From CAZSMC01 sp964607755 (GTDB lineage: Bacteria > Zhuqueibacterota > Zhuqueibacteria > Residuimicrobiales > Krinioviventaceae), in the NCBI GenBank assembly GCA_964607755.1, contig CAZSMC010000081.1:1-17539 (forward strand): DNA of 17,539 nt. Direction: 5' to 3'. Positions 1 to 7,111 of this stretch are shown here, one piece after another. Below the pieces are notes generated by a model. That model was not told the origin of the DNA. It saw nothing but the letters and a program-made list of their open reading frames with translations, and searched no databases. The stretch's first letter is position 1; every line of letters begins with the position of its first letter. Made by a program: the position numbers and the translations under genes.

Positions 1-708
1 AATTGTTTTATGAATAAATGACAAAGCTTCCTCTTTATCCCATCCCTGAATAGCGCCATTTGTCACAAAGAAAATGAGGTCAGCGCTGGTATTGGCTGAG
101 CGAAATGCCTCTTTCCATTGTTCAAATGTCTCGACGAGGTGATAGCTTGGTTCAAAACCAAAGTCTTTGTAAAGCGAATCCAGCAAAGATTTGTTTTTAC
201 GTTCAGAGGTCGTGTTCTCGGACAACACAGCCAGTTCGTCAGCGTCAGGATAAATTTGCTTCAGTTCAATCAGTGCTTTTTCGAGCGGCAGGACTTCGAG
301 CATACCGGTCACATTGTCTGTGGGCAAACCGTACTGCTCGCACGTCCAGTTCACGCCGCAAAAGACCACCGGGATGGGGCCGTTTTTTAAGTGCGGCGCA
401 ATGACATATTTCACGGCATTATCGTCTGAGGCAATAATTACATCAGGGTTAAAAGATTTGATAGAGTCCATCGCCTGATCGGCTTTGCTTTGAATAAATT
501 CTTCATCGGTGTGACGTTTGGTGTCCATAAAAAATGTTGTCAGCGTCGCCTTGTCATCGAGCGTTTCTTTGATTCCGCTCATCACCTCATCGCTGGAGCC
601 GTAACCCTGGTGGTATGAATTGATGTAAAATACTCGGGGTTGCTGATTGCCGCATGTTGCGATAAAAACAGTGGAAAATGTTAACAGCAGAAACAATATC
701 TTTTTCAT
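1..708 (-). CDS. ABC_sub_bind-type substrate-binding lipoprotein, 3' end cut by window edge
   Basis: Translating the minus strand from the ATG at 708 gives 236 uninterrupted codons running off the left edge, so the C-terminus is missing. The N-terminus is a signal peptide (two Lys, then a hydrophobic stretch) reaching a Cys at residue 19 (IATC|GN), so a lipoprotein is likely, although Thr at -1 is not ideal for a lipobox. The mature part opens with 'RVFYINSYHQGY' and continues with 'PDVIIASDDNAVKYVI', 'GPIPVVFCGVN' and 'NVTGMLEV'. This is the layout of the ABC_sub_bind / periplasmic-binding fold, often found beside sensor kinases as well as transporters. It starts 31 bases after the dctP-like gene, so it probably belongs to the same transcript. 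Its ligand is unknown. It could be the input subunit of a sensory system encoded beyond the window rather than a transport protein. The family call is moderately sure and the coding call is sure. Confidence 0.8.
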   Translation of the reverse strand, partial: MKKILFLLLTFSTVFIATCGNQQPRVFYINSYHQGYGSSDEVMSGIKETLDDKATLTTFFMDTKRHTDEEFIQSKADQAMDSIKSFNPDVIIASDDNAVKYVIAPHLKNGPIPVVFCGVNWTCEQYGLPTDNVTGMLEVLPLEKALIELKQIYPDADELAVLSENTTSERKNKSLLDSLYKDFGFEPSYHLVETFEQWKEAFRSANTSADLIFFVTNGAIQGWDKEEALSFIHKTI

Positions 709-739
709 AATCAGCCTCGCAAATTTTAAAAATTGATAT

Positions 740-1717
740 TTATTTTGTGGCGCGAATTTTTTCAACAATATCGCGTGCCTCGGGGCCTAATTTGTCAACC
801 ATTTTTTCATAGGCTGGCTGGCACGCTTTTTCAAACTGAGCTCTATCCGGATAGGTGAATTGCATTCCTTCCTCTTTCAGTTTCCTTTCTAATTCGACAT
901 CCAGATTTTTCATGTATTCCAATTGCCATTTTGAGGACTTTAGCACGCAATCCTCTATCATACTTTTTTCGTTTTCAGTTAATGTTTGCCAAAACCGTTC
1001 ACTGATAAGCACGTATGCTGAATTATAAATATGGTGTGTCTTGGCGCAATAGGACTGCACTTCGTAAAAACGGCTGAGGTAAATTTGCTGAAGCGGATTC
1101 TCCTGTCCGTCGACCACGCCCTGCAGCAGGGCTGTGTAAAGTTCGGAAAAACTCATGGGGGTGGGAATAGCACCAAGAGCTTTAAATGTCTGGATCTGAG
1201 CCGGATTTTCCGGCGTGCGAATGAGCAGGCCCTCAAGATCAGCGGGTTCAAGGATGGACGTTTTTGCTGTGGTAATGTTGCGAAAACCGTTTTCATAAAA
1301 ACCGATCAAACGAAGTCCTTTTGGAATGAGAGACTGGGCGACTTTTTGCATGATCGGTCCGGCATTGACCTTGAGCACATGCTCGCGGTCCCGGTACAAA
1401 TACGGCATTTCAAACAGCGCAAACAAAGGTTCGTAAATATTCAGCACCCCGGTCACAGTCATTTCAGCCGTGCCTATGGTGAGCAGTTCCTGCATTTGTT
1501 TTTCACTGCCAAGAGAGCCGCTGTGATAGACTTTAACTCTGAACCGTCCATCGCTGCGTTCTTCCAGATACTCGCCAAATTTTTCAAAACCCATGGTCTG
1601 GGAATGACCCGGACCATGACCTACCCCGACTTTGATCAACCGGGTACCGTCATCTATTTTCGAGCATTGTAAAGATATGAGCAAAAGAGTAATAATAAAG
1701 ATAAAAACTGCTTTCAT
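740..1717 (-). CDS. TRAP transporter solute-binding protein, DctP family (probable lipoprotein)
   Basis: This 325-residue protein is the extracytoplasmic receptor of a tripartite ATP-independent periplasmic transporter, a class that uses ion gradients and mostly takes up carboxylates and sugar acids. Visible features: a hydrophobic N-terminus ending at Cys18 (SLQC), a 'GSLGSEKQMQELLTIGTAEM' block near residues 67-86, Arg167 in 'LLIRTPENP' (the family's carboxylate-clamp arginine position), and 'GVVDGQENPL' at 200-209, a strong DctP signature. Length is normal for the family. The start at 1717 has a GGTG-type ribosome site; a second ATG lies 5 bases upstream in another frame. The two permease genes precede it on the same strand with a 35-base gap. 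Cys18 suggests a lipid anchor, but Gln at -1 is a poor lipobox residue. Sequence alone does not give the substrate. Confidence 0.93.
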   Translation of the reverse strand: MKAVFIFIITLLLISLQCSKIDDGTRLIKVGVGHGPGHSQTMGFEKFGEYLEERSDGRFRVKVYHSGSLGSEKQMQELLTIGTAEMTVTGVLNIYEPLFALFEMPYLYRDREHVLKVNAGPIMQKVAQSLIPKGLRLIGFYENGFRNITTAKTSILEPADLEGLLIRTPENPAQIQTFKALGAIPTPMSFSELYTALLQGVVDGQENPLQQIYLSRFYEVQSYCAKTHHIYNSAYVLISERFWQTLTENEKSMIEDCVLKSSKWQLEYMKNLDVELERKLKEEGMQFTYPDRAQFEKACQPAYEKMVDKLGPEARDIVEKIRATK

Positions 1718-1752
1718 AACATATCACCAAAGTTTTATAATTCTCTGTCAAA

Positions 1753-3033
1753 CTATTTCATCAGCCAGTTTGGTAAAAACATAACAATATCAGGAACATA
1801 CGTTAACAGCAGCAGAATAATCAAAATAGGAATAAGAAACGGTAAAATAGCGCGCATAAGGGTTTCCATTCTGAGTTGTGCCACATGCGTCATGACAAAA
1901 AGAGACACTCCGACCGGCGGTGTGGCCACGCCGATCATCAGATTGGCGCACATGATCACGCCAAAATGAATCGGATCGACGCCATAATGACCGACAATCA
2001 ACGGATAAAGAATTGGAATGAATAAAATTTCAACAACCCCGGCTTCCATGATAGCGCCAAAAATAAGGAGAAGAATATTCACCAAAAAGAGCACGACCCA
2101 TTTATTGGTCGTCAGACTGAGTACGGTCGAAGCGATTTTCGTACCGGCTTCTTGCACAGTAAGCATAAAACTCATAGCCGACGTATTGGAAATGATAAAC
2201 GTGATCACCGCCGATGTCACCATGGCTTCAACAAAAATTTTGGGCAGTTGCCGGAATGTGACGGTGCGATAAACAGCCATGCTGATTACCAGCGCATACA
2301 GCGCAGCAACAGCAGCGGCTTCGGTTGGCGTAAAAATCCCGCTGGCAATGCCGCCAAGCATGATAACAGGCATTAGAATCGGCAGAATGGCATCCTTGGA
2401 CGCCGATACTTTTGCTTTGATTGCTGTCGGCTGGTCTTTCGGATAGCCTCGTTTTCTCGAAATGATGTAAATGAGCACAATGAGTGACAACATCATCAGC
2501 AATCCCGGCACGATGCCGCCGAGAAAAAGTTTGCCCACTGACGTTTCCGTCATGGCGGCGTAAATGATCATGGGGATGCTCGGAGGAATGATCGGTCCCA
2601 GCACTGATGCGGACGTGGCAACGGCGGCTGAAAAAGAGCGGTCGTAGCCGTTATCAGTAAGCGCCTTGACTTCAATCTTTCCCAGGCCGCCAACAGTTGC
2701 GACAGCAGAACCTGACATCCAGGCAAACAGCATGCTGGCCACCACGCAGGCGTGTGCGAGTCCGCCGTAAATACTGCCAACCAGTGTGCGTCCGAAGCGG
2801 AATAACCGATCGGTTAGTCCGCCGGCGTTCATCAAATTTCCGGCTAAAAGAAAAAGCGGAATGGCCAGAAAGACGTAATTATCTATGCCATTGACCAGTT
2901 TGTGAGGAATGGAAATCAGGGAAATATCGCCAAAAAGTATTAATGCGCCCGCCACTGCCATACCAAGCGCAAATGCTACAGGCATTGAAATCGCTGCTAA
3001 TGCAAAAAAGATGATGACCAGAGCTAAAACCAT
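1753..3033 (-). CDS. TRAP transporter large permease, DctM family
   Basis: This 426-residue, very hydrophobic protein has about twelve membrane segments and is the translocating subunit of the TRAP transporter. Family blocks are clear: 'VFLAIPLFLLAGNLMNAGGLTDRLF', 'GGLAHACVVASMLFAWMSGSAVATVGGLG', 'ILGPIIPPSIPMIIYA'-like text around residues 145-160, 'FTPTEAAAVAALYAL' near 235, and 'ANLMIGVATPPVGVSLFV' near 365. Length matches the family. The ATG lies one base after the stop of the DctQ gene (TGA-T-ATG) and has GAGG six bases upstream, so the two are translationally coupled. The dctP-like gene follows 35 bases downstream. All three TRAP components are present and intact. Confidence 0.96.
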   Translation of the reverse strand: MVLALVIIFFALAAISMPVAFALGMAVAGALILFGDISLISIPHKLVNGIDNYVFLAIPLFLLAGNLMNAGGLTDRLFRFGRTLVGSIYGGLAHACVVASMLFAWMSGSAVATVGGLGKIEVKALTDNGYDRSFSAAVATSASVLGPIIPPSIPMIIYAAMTETSVGKLFLGGIVPGLLMMLSLIVLIYIISRKRGYPKDQPTAIKAKVSASKDAILPILMPVIMLGGIASGIFTPTEAAAVAALYALVISMAVYRTVTFRQLPKIFVEAMVTSAVITFIISNTSAMSFMLTVQEAGTKIASTVLSLTTNKWVVLFLVNILLLIFGAIMEAGVVEILFIPILYPLIVGHYGVDPIHFGVIMCANLMIGVATPPVGVSLFVMTHVAQLRMETLMRAILPFLIPILIILLLLTYVPDIVMFLPNWLMK

Positions 3034-3034
3034 A

Positions 3035-3511
3035 TCAAGCCTCGTTTTCGCTGGATGTTAATAGTTCGACAATGAATTCAATTGTATAGCTGATGATGCA
3101 GATGAATACGAGCGGAACCGGTACGTAAAACCAGGACTGGGAAATCTCGAGCATGGGAAGTTCCGATGTCCATAATAATTTGTTGACGAGAATAGAATAA
3201 TAAAGAACAATGCCGGAAAAAATGAGAATGATACAATAGTTTAAGAATTGCACTGCTTTTTGTAATTTTGGGGGGAATTTATTGAATACATAGGTGATTG
3301 CTACATGAGCTTTGCGACGGTATGTTATGGCCGCAGCCAGAAAACAGGACCAGACAAAAAACAACCGGCTCAATTCGATTGATGCAAGCACAGGAGCTTT
3401 GATAATATAGCGGCTGGAAATGGCGATGATAACAATGATGAAAAAAGCAATCGAGAAAACAGCGGTACTGCCGTAAAGTATTCGGTCAAAAAAACGATTC
3501 AGATTTCGCAT
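3035..3511 (-). CDS. TRAP transporter small permease, DctQ family
   Basis: This small membrane subunit pairs with DctM. I place the start at the ATG at 3511 (158 residues, MRNLNRFFDRI...). It has GGAG six bases upstream and matches the usual DctQ N-terminus. A longer frame opens at 3568, but that ATG has no ribosome site and the extra 19 residues do not look like DctQ. Four membrane segments are visible. The diagnostic 'RLFFVWSCFLAAAITYRRKAHV' block, which resembles the conserved loop before the second half of the family, lies near residues 49-70. It is coupled to the downstream DctM gene. A 150-base stretch separates it from the upstream lacI-type gene, so it may be transcribed with lacI or from a weak internal promoter that I could not identify with confidence. 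Confidence 0.9.
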   Translation of the reverse strand: MRNLNRFFDRILYGSTAVFSIAFFIIVIIAISSRYIIKAPVLASIELSRLFFVWSCFLAAAITYRRKAHVAITYVFNKFPPKLQKAVQFLNYCIILIFSGIVLYYSILVNKLLWTSELPMLEISQSWFYVPVPLVFICIISYTIEFIVELLTSSENEA

Positions 3512-3661
3512 CTCATTCTCCGCAATAGAATAATCGACTGTGAAGGAAACAGACAAATTAATTGCCATGCAACCATGTGTAATATCGAATGTGGTCTGAA
3601 CAGTGCCAACGCAATGAAAAAGCGGACAACGCCGAATGATCTGAATTAAAAAATCAGCTCT

Positions 3662-4711
3662 CTACTTGGGGACATGATTTTTCGCCTGGACTTTGCCCGG
3701 GCGAGTGACAGATTCGCGTTTGATAAAAGTCGTTCGCAAACGAATCTGTACCGGATCTTTGCGCTCCCGGCTGTTGATTTGTTCCATCAGCAAATTGACA
3801 GCCATCAGCCCCATCTCTTCGACCGGCTGGCGAACGGTTGTCACTTGTTTACTAAAATATTCGCTGAACGGAATATCATCAAAACTGACCAGCGAAACAT
3901 CATCCGGAATGCGTAATCCTTCTTCCCGGAAAACGCGAAGAATGCCCAGCGTAATCAAATGGCTCAGAGCAAAAATCGCTGTTGGCTGCTGTGTGCGAGT
4001 GATTAACAATTTGCCTTCAAGATAGCCATTCTTTTGTCCAAACCGGTCACCGATAATGAGCGTATCGTCAACAGGGATAGTGCGTTCTTGCAGCGCATCA
4101 CGGTATGCGCGCAGACGTTCATTGTTTATCCAGGCATGTGGCAATCGCTGAATACAGGCAATCTGCTCGTGTCCCATATCCAAAAGATAATCCATCGCTT
4201 CCTTGGCGCCTGCATAGTTATCGATGCCAACGGATGGGCACTCCAGGCCGGGCATCACCCGGTCTGCCACGACAAGCGGAACACCCCGGTTATAGACGTC
4301 CTGAATATGCTTGGACTCTTTTCCCACCGGCAAAATGATGATGCCGTCGACATTATGAGAGAGCAATAAATCGATGGATTCCTTTTCAGTTTGAGTGTCT
4401 TCCCGGCTGTCACAAATGAATACCGAATAGTTCGCTTTGTGAGCTTCCATTCGAATCGTGTGCGCCAGATTACTCAAAAAATAATGCGAAATATCCGGGA
4501 TGATCATACCGATGGTTTGGGAACGAACCTGAAGCGGCTTGAAAATGGACTTGTACGGCGTAAAGCCAAGCTCTTTGGCTGCCTGCATCACTGCTTCCTC
4601 GGTTTCTTTTTTGATGCGATGTTCTTCTGCTTGACCGTTCAAAACGCGGGAAACAGTGGTAATCGAGACGCCAATATGTTCGGCAATGTCTTTAAGCGTT
4701 ATTTTACTCAT
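3662..4711 (-). CDS. LacI-family transcriptional regulator
   Basis: This 349-residue protein has the standard two-part LacI layout. Residues 4-26 form the helix-turn-helix ('ITLKDIAEHIGVSITTVSRVLNG'-type, with the minor-groove hinge helix following). From about residue 65 it is a periplasmic-binding-like sensor domain ('SQTIGMIIPDISHYFLSNLAHTI', 'NVDGIIILPVG', 'PLVVADRVMPG', 'DDVSLVSFDDIPFSEYF'). Such proteins normally repress sugar-uptake and catabolic genes and release DNA on binding a sugar or sugar derivative. The start at 4711 has AAAGGAG six bases upstream. It heads the TRAP transporter genes on its own strand and is divergent from the oxidoreductase at 5018, so it probably controls both. 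A promoter with an inverted repeat at the start site lies directly upstream, which suggests autoregulation. The effector is unknown. Confidence 0.95.
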   Translation of the reverse strand: MSKITLKDIAEHIGVSITTVSRVLNGQAEEHRIKKETEEAVMQAAKELGFTPYKSIFKPLQVRSQTIGMIIPDISHYFLSNLAHTIRMEAHKANYSVFICDSREDTQTEKESIDLLLSHNVDGIIILPVGKESKHIQDVYNRGVPLVVADRVMPGLECPSVGIDNYAGAKEAMDYLLDMGHEQIACIQRLPHAWINNERLRAYRDALQERTIPVDDTLIIGDRFGQKNGYLEGKLLITRTQQPTAIFALSHLITLGILRVFREEGLRIPDDVSLVSFDDIPFSEYFSKQVTTVRQPVEEMGLMAVNLLMEQINSRERKDPVQIRLRTTFIKRESVTRPGKVQAKNHVPK

Positions 4712-4720
4712 GATATCTCC

Positions 4721-4743
4721 TTTGTTGACGTAAACGCAACAAA
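4721..4743. promoter_or_regulatory. Candidate LacI-type operator (inverted repeat)
   Basis: TTTGTTG at 4721-4727 and CAACAAA at 4737-4743 are perfect 7-base inverted arms around ACGTAAACG. That centre holds a further CGT/ACG pair and a GTAAACG half like those in many LacI-family sites. The element sits between the predicted -10 box and the ribosome site of the lacI-type gene, where bound repressor would block transcription start. Assignment to this LacI protein is inference. Confidence 0.45.
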
Positions 4744-4750
4744 TTGCGCT

Positions 4751-4779
4751 ATATTAACGAAAAAATTGTTTAAAGTCAA
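4751..4779 (-). promoter_or_regulatory. Probable sigma-70-type promoter for lacI-TRAP operon
   Basis: Read on the minus strand, TTGACT (4779-4774) is followed by a 17-base spacer and TAATAT (4756-4751). The predicted start site would be near 4744, giving a leader of about 33 bases before the lacI ATG at 4711. A TTGTTTAAA motif overlaps the spacer and the edge of the -35 box. No equally good promoter was found for the oxidoreductase on the other side. Confidence 0.5.
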
Positions 4780-4848
4780 GTAAAAGTTGAATAAAATCGG
4801 CTTTTTTAAACAATCATAAGAATAATATTATTAGTTTGTAATGTTCTG

Positions 4849-4860
4849 TTGTTTAAACAA
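4849..4860. promoter_or_regulatory. Perfect palindrome TTGTTTAAACAA, candidate regulator site
   Basis: This is a perfect 12-base palindrome in the divergent region. Partial copies lie at 4766-4777 (TTGTTTAAA plus three mismatches) and 4802-4813 (TTTTTTAAACAA). The recurrence, and the overlap of one copy with the predicted promoter, suggest a binding site. The background is very AT-rich, so chance contributes. Confidence 0.35.
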
Positions 4861-4886
4861 GAATTTAATGCGAAAAAAAAGTAAAT

Positions 4887-4896
4887 ATTGCGCAAT
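4887..4896. promoter_or_regulatory. CG-centred palindrome ATTGCGCAAT, candidate LacI-type site
   Basis: This perfect 10-base palindrome has the central CG pair typical of LacI-family operators and is one of few GC-containing islands in this AT-rich stretch. The 9-mer GCGCAATTT at 4890-4898 recurs in inverse orientation at 4741-4749, next to the inverted repeat at the lacI start. It lies about 120 bases upstream of the oxidoreductase ATG. Confidence 0.35.
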
Positions 4897-5017
4897 TTAT
4901 TATGTGTATTTTGAAAGAACTCACTAAAAAATAATTATTTATTTGAATAAAATAATAAAAAAAATAAATTATAGCTACAGTAATTGCAATGATAAATTTA
5001 AATAAACGGAGGCTGTC

Positions 5018-6397
5018 ATGTCAATAAATACTCAGAATCGGCGTCAGTTTTTAAAGACCGGTGCTACTACATCCGCTTTTTTAATGGCACCGGCACTTTT
5101 ACACTCACAGAATATAAACGATAAAATCAGAGTTGGTTTTATTGGTGTTGGTAATCGCGGAACGGGTTTGATGCATCGTTTTATGCAAAACAATGACGTT
5201 GAAGTGGCTGCGCTTTGCGATGTGTACAAACCCTATACCACCCGGGATCGCTCTCAGGTTGATGAACGAATCCTCGACTCTGTCGGCGGCAAGGTACCGA
5301 AAATGGGAGAGACGTTTCCCAGCACGGTGAAACAGTATTCAGATTTTCGAAATCTGCTGGAAGACAAAAGCATCGATGCCGTTTGCATTGCCACCCCGGA
5401 TCACTGGCATGCTGTGCAAACCATTTTAGCGTGTGATGCCGGCAAAGACGTGTACGTGGAAAAACCTCTGACGATGACTATCCACGAAGGCAGGCGCATG
5501 GTGGAGGTGGCGAAGAAAACCAATCGCGTGGTGACTGTCGGATTGAACCGACGCGGTTCTTCCGTCTATCAAAAAATGGTAAATGAGGTCAAAGCAGGCA
5601 AAATCGGTGAGGTGAGTGTGGCGCTGGCAGGACGCGTCAGTAATATGTATCCTGATGGCATTGGGCGGTTTCAACATGCCGATCCGCCGGCGGATCTGGA
5701 TTGGGATATGTGGCTGGGTCCGCGACCAGCACGTCCCTTTCAGTACAACATCACACCTTATAAATTTCGCTGGTGGAAAAACTATTCATCACAGATGGGC
5801 AACTGGGGCGTGCATTATATGGACGCCATCCGCTGGATGATTGGCGAACGCGCGCCAAAATTCATCACCGCACACGGAAGCTCTGCGCTGGTGAATGACG
5901 ACCGCACGATACCGGTCACCATGGAAGTGCTGTTTGAATTCCAATCCGGTACGATGATTAAATTCTCGATCAATGAAGCCTGCAGCGGTGGCGTGGTCAA
6001 GTGGGGAGAAATTGAACTGCGAGCTTCCGAGGGAAATCTGTTTGTGCACCAGGGTGGTTACCGGATTGAACCGGCGCATCCGGGACAGTTTCAAACCTGG
6101 GATGCGCCCGTTCCGGAAGAGGAAAAAACAATCGGTGATTTGCTCGGCGATCCTGAAGCGAGAGAAGATTCCACCGGCAATCTTATCCGGAATTTCCTTG
6201 ATTGTGTCAAATCCAGAAAGCAACCGATGTGTACTCTGGAAGATGGACATCGTTCGACGACTTTTGCTCATCTGGCAAACATCGCATTGGAAACCGGCGA
6301 GCGCATCGAGTGGGATGCTAATAAGGAAAGAATTACAAATATTCCAAAAGCAAATGATCTGTTACACTATGAATATAGAAAACCATGGACACTATAG
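5018..6397 (+). CDS. Gfo/Idh/MocA-family NAD(P)-dependent oxidoreductase with Tat signal
   Basis: This 459-residue enzyme has a twin-arginine signal (RRQFLK, residues 8-13, followed by a hydrophobic stretch to about 31), so it is probably exported folded with its cofactor. The Rossmann domain begins 'IRVGFIGVGNRGTGL' (about 37-51). 'ATPDHWH' follows at 125-131 and the catalytic 'EKP' lysine motif at 148-150. The C-terminal domain has the 'GNWGVHYMDAIRW' block (261 onward) typical of the long secreted members abundant in Planctomycetes and Bacteroidetes. Family members oxidise or reduce sugars and glycosides, often at C3, using tightly bound NAD(P). A strong GGAGG site lies 7 bases before the ATG. 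The gene diverges from the lacI-TRAP block, so a role in metabolising the transported compound is a reasonable inference. The exact substrate is unknown. Confidence 0.94.
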   Translation: MSINTQNRRQFLKTGATTSAFLMAPALLHSQNINDKIRVGFIGVGNRGTGLMHRFMQNNDVEVAALCDVYKPYTTRDRSQVDERILDSVGGKVPKMGETFPSTVKQYSDFRNLLEDKSIDAVCIATPDHWHAVQTILACDAGKDVYVEKPLTMTIHEGRRMVEVAKKTNRVVTVGLNRRGSSVYQKMVNEVKAGKIGEVSVALAGRVSNMYPDGIGRFQHADPPADLDWDMWLGPRPARPFQYNITPYKFRWWKNYSSQMGNWGVHYMDAIRWMIGERAPKFITAHGSSALVNDDRTIPVTMEVLFEFQSGTMIKFSINEACSGGVVKWGEIELRASEGNLFVHQGGYRIEPAHPGQFQTWDAPVPEEEKTIGDLLGDPEAREDSTGNLIRNFLDCVKSRKQPMCTLEDGHRSTTFAHLANIALETGERIEWDANKERITNIPKANDLLHYEYRKPWTL

Positions 6398-6406
6398 TTA
6401 TAGTGT
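6389..6406. repeat. Short perfect inverted repeat over the oxidoreductase stop codon
   Basis: ACACTATA at 6389-6396 and TATAGTGT at 6399-6406 are perfect 8-base arms separated by GT; the TAG stop (6395-6397) lies inside. It has no T-tract, so it is a weak terminator candidate at best, or a small mRNA 3' hairpin. Confidence 0.3.
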
Positions 6407-6484
6407 TAATTAGAAATTGATCGTTGATTTTATTGCAGTTGTTTTATACATTTTGTTGTAATGAAATAGAAAAAAAGAAAAAAT

Positions 6485-7102
6485 ATGCAAAACGACACGT
6501 ATAAAACACTGTTAAAATCGACACAAACCGAATTCAAGGAAAAGGGATCCCGGTTTATAGCCCAGGCTGCTCCGGCCAATACACGAACCGCTGCCGAGTT
6601 GTTTGTCAAAAAAGTGAGCGAACACTATTACGATGCCTCGCACAATTGTTTTGCGTATCGTGTCGGCTGGCAAGAGAACGAAGAAACTCGCTACAATGAC
6701 AATGGCGAACCAGCAGGAACGGCAGGGCGGCCCATTCTCCAGGCTATTACCGGCCGTGACCTGACTCACGTCGTGGTGGTAGTGACCCGGTATTTTGGCG
6801 GCACCAAACTCGGTACAGGCGGTCTTGTTCGTGCTTATGGAAAGGCTGTCAGCAGCGCACTGGATGCTGCCAAAATCGTGAACAGGTATATCACCACGCT
6901 TCTTGGCATCGAGGCATGTCCGTACGAACTGACAAATGCTGTGATGAAAACTATTGATAAATATGACGCAGAGATTGTGCATCAACAATACGACACTCAT
7001 GCGACTTTTCAACTCCGTGTCCGTACGAGTCAATTGGCGTCTTTTATGGATTATCTCAAAGATGAATCTGCTGGCAAACTTGTACCACAGATTCTGGAAT
7101 AG
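6485..7102 (+). CDS. YigZ / IMPACT family protein (UPF0029)
   Basis: This 205-residue protein has the full YigZ layout. The N-terminal IMPACT domain carries 'KEKGSRFIAQ' (18-27), 'ASHNCFAYRVG' (51-61), 'DNGEPAGTAGRPIL' (72-85) and 'VTRYFGGTKLGTGGLVRAYGKA' (about 100-121). A DUF1949-like ferredoxin-fold domain follows to the end. Bacterial members are conserved but have no firmly established enzymatic role; the eukaryotic relative IMPACT acts in translational control, and an RNA or ribosome link is often assumed. Length is normal. The ribosome site is weak (a purine-rich AAAAAAGAAAAAAT leader). The next gene starts 10 bases after the stop, with its ribosome site overlapping the stop codon, so the two form an operon. 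Confidence 0.93.
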   Translation: MQNDTYKTLLKSTQTEFKEKGSRFIAQAAPANTRTAAELFVKKVSEHYYDASHNCFAYRVGWQENEETRYNDNGEPAGTAGRPILQAITGRDLTHVVVVVTRYFGGTKLGTGGLVRAYGKAVSSALDAAKIVNRYITTLLGIEACPYELTNAVMKTIDKYDAEIVHQQYDTHATFQLRVRTSQLASFMDYLKDESAGKLVPQILE

Positions 7103-7111
7103 GACAGCGCG

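Noticed and set aside
105..404. Two overlapping plus-strand frames of 90-99 residues
   Set aside because: They are antisense to the uninterrupted lipoprotein frame at 1-708, which has a signal peptide and binding-protein text.
1031..1672. Plus-strand open frame of 213 residues
   Set aside because: It is antisense to the DctP-type gene, whose motifs are clear; no recognisable domain or ribosome site.
3512..3568. Longer DctQ start at 3568
   Set aside because: It has no ribosome site, while the ATG at 3511 has GGAG at ideal spacing and gives a normal family N-terminus.
5789..6271. Minus-strand open frame of 160 residues
   Set aside because: Antisense to the conserved C-terminal domain of the Gfo/Idh/MocA enzyme; no supporting signal.
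6407..6484. Terminator or promoter between the oxidoreductase and yigZ-like genes
   Set aside because: The stretch is AT-rich with loosely repeated GTTGTTTTAT-like text, but no stem with T-run or convincing promoter boxes.
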